Source: a bacterium (GTDB taxonomy: Bacteria > Bacteroidota > Bacteroidia > NS11-12g > UBA955). From it: DNA of 64,000 bases. Each line of letters begins with the position of its first letter. Position 1 is the stretch's first letter. The notes below the pieces were generated by a model. The model had not been told where the DNA came from. It searched no databases and saw nothing but the letters and a program-made list of their open reading frames with translations. A program made the translations under genes and the position numbers. Shown piece by piece: positions 62,916-64,000 of this stretch. The DNA is taken from positions 42,645 to 106,644 of the forward strand of contig JAQSCZ010000097.1 in NCBI GenBank assembly GCA_029945665.1, in the 5' to 3' direction.

Positions 62916-62923
62916 TATGTTTG
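62916..62923 (+). promoter_or_regulatory. Putative -7 element TATGTTTG for the lipoprotein gene at 62950
   Basis: Fits TAnnTTTG, 27 bp before the ATG at 62950. Confidence 0.55.
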
Positions 62924-62949
62924 CATCAACCAAATAATTATAATTTAAC

Positions 62950-63786
62950 ATGAAAAAATTTAAACTAAGTTTAATGATGCTTACAGCAATCGTTGTACTT
63001 GCGTCATGCGGTGGTCAAATCAGACTTACCGAAACAGAATCTGTAGGAAAAGATGCTGTGGTGAATTCTGTTTGTGAAAACAGCGACATCAAAGTTACCT
63101 ACGACATGTGGGCAGAAAATGGAATCACTTATTTTTCTATCTACAACAAAGCTGACAAACCAATGTACATCGATTGGAAACGTTCTGTATTTATTTATAA
63201 CGATTGGAAGAATGACTATTGGGTTGAAAAAAGCACCTCTCAAGAGTACCTAGTGCCTTCTGGAACTGGTAAATCCATTACCTACTCTAGAAGAATGTCA
63301 ACTGTTGTGGCTGAAAGATATACTTTCGTTCCTCCTCATACTTATGTTTCTGTACCAATGAGCTACACAATCATCAGTTCAGCTTTAACTTCTACTTCTG
63401 AAACTACTGGCGACAACAAAATGGCTATCACTATTACTGATAACCTTAAAACCAACCCAAATGCTCAGAAAGTTAAAATCCCTAGCACTACTGGTAAAGG
63501 TACCGTTAAAGCTTATGAGTTATCATATTCTAAAGAAACTTCTCCATACAGATTTAGAAATTTCTTAACCTATGCATTTGACGAAAAATTTGCAACTGAG
63601 AAATTTATTGAAAACGAATTCTATGTTAGCAAACACACCCAAATGAGCGTTAAAAACTTCTTAGGCAAAAAAACCAAAGCTAAAGTAAGTGTTAAATCAT
63701 TCGGTAAAAAATCAAAAGGCAAAGTTACTATCTACGATTCTCCTTACAAAAAAGGAACTAGCTTCTACAAAACATTGGTTTTATAA
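62950..63786 (+). CDS. Lipoprotein of unknown function
   Basis: A 278-residue protein with lipobox-type signal MKKFKLSLMMLTAIVVLASC (Cys20, then GGQ). The mature part is beta-rich (VTYDMWAENGITYFSIYNKA, PMYIDWKRSVFIYNDWKNDY) and includes a segment with SYTIISSALTSTSETTG. The last 50 residues are Lys-rich with a repeated V(K/S)-G/S-K pattern (KKTKAKVSVKSFGKKSKGKV). No family is recognised. Clear initiation signals and a strong terminator suggest a well-expressed single gene. Confidence 0.7.
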   Translation: MKKFKLSLMMLTAIVVLASCGGQIRLTETESVGKDAVVNSVCENSDIKVTYDMWAENGITYFSIYNKADKPMYIDWKRSVFIYNDWKNDYWVEKSTSQEYLVPSGTGKSITYSRRMSTVVAERYTFVPPHTYVSVPMSYTIISSALTSTSETTGDNKMAITITDNLKTNPNAQKVKIPSTTGKGTVKAYELSYSKETSPYRFRNFLTYAFDEKFATEKFIENEFYVSKHTQMSVKNFLGKKTKAKVSVKSFGKKSKGKVTIYDSPYKKGTSFYKTLVL

Positions 63787-63801
63787 CCCATTAGAAAACA
63801 T

Positions 63802-63836
63802 AAAAAAAACCCGGACAAGTTGTTCGGGTTTTTTTA
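63802..63836 (+). terminator. Intrinsic terminator after the 62950 gene
   Basis: The stem has CCCGGAC (63810-63816) paired with GTTCGGG (63822-63828), one G-T pair, and an AAGTT loop, flanked by eight A and seven T residues. It lies 16 bp after the stop codon and may work in both directions. Confidence 0.85.
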
Positions 63837-64000
63837 TGCCCTCACTTTGTTAAACCCATTCGATTCCCCCATCATTAGAGGCAATAGGAAGTGCAAAGTT
63901 GACCTGCTTAACATAAACAATTGAAATTTATATATAAAAACAGGCTCAATAGCGTCCTAAACGTTTTTCAGAAAAAATTAAAATTCAGAATATGAGTATA
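63837..64000. other. Right-end intergenic stretch, nothing recognised
   Basis: About 160 bp of A+T-rich sequence after the terminator. No open frame, promoter octamer or repeat was recognised before the window ends. Confidence 0.5.

Noticed and set aside
1..64000. CRISPR arrays, tRNA or rRNA genes, prophage and insertion sequences with a transposase
   Set aside because: No regular spacer-repeat arrays, cloverleaf-like segments, phage structural genes or transposase-like proteins were recognised on reading both strands.

Overview
The window is an AT-rich chromosomal segment of a member of the Bacteroidota. The pointers are: many secreted proteins with C-terminal type IX secretion (T9SS) sorting domains; lipoproteins with loose SC/GC lipoboxes; DUF4271 next to hemD; paired DUF4249 lipoproteins; a short NuoG without a molybdopterin domain; NamZ (DUF1343); TAnnTTTG promoter elements; and the intergenic repeats usual in this phylum. 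The genus cannot be told from the sequence. TGA works as a normal stop here (for example nuoM). No tRNA, rRNA, CRISPR array, prophage or transposase gene was seen.

Layout. 1-10907 (+): the distal part of the complex I operon, nuoD (end only) through nuoN. A roughly 560-bp repeat-bounded element carrying a four-helix-bundle (IVP/S23-like) gene sits between nuoH and nuoI. 11038-14569 (-): a BamA-like barrel protein, a DUF4271 membrane protein and hemD. 14720-19350: alkaline phosphatase, a prohibitin-family protein, an AraC regulator, a small cytochrome c and a T9SS protein. 19488-26879: two intact TlpA-like thioredoxin paralogues plus a decayed third copy, xseA-xseB, a T9SS protein bracketed by a perfect 153-bp direct repeat, and a DUF4382 lipoprotein. 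26895-31025: mfd (-), then a divergent zeta-toxin-like kinase with a 48-codon overlapping partner gene. 31103-37324: secreted and lipoprotein genes, a Kazal-domain T9SS protein, serS, a small accessory patch between inverted repeats, and wecB. 37441-43425: adk, obgE and three multi-pass GT-C-type glycosyltransferases. 43500-49671: cyanophycin synthetase, a class III aminotransferase, a lipoprotein and a serine hydrolase. 49676-58257 (-): a VWA protein, a barrel protein, a secreted protein, NamZ, DnaK and two DUF4249 lipoproteins. 58308-63786: a lectin-fold/coiled-coil protein coupled to a mini-zincin, an alpha/beta hydrolase, a TPR sensor kinase and a lipoprotein.

How the genes relate. The nuo genes encode the NADH and proton-pumping arms of one respiratory complex. 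Most other genes are housekeeping (hemD, xseAB, mfd, serS, adk, obgE, dnaK) mixed with envelope functions. Accessory content is concentrated at 4.1-4.6, 22.3-25.4, 30.3-31.0, 32.0-32.4 and 34.2-36.2 kb, where repeats, gene remnants and small unknown genes occur.

Start codons. ATG is not the only start: TTG or GTG is the best supported start for the four-helix gene, mfd, the Kazal gene, the aminotransferase and one DUF4249 gene. The zeta-like and DUF4271 genes seem to begin at near-cognate ATT or ATC codons.
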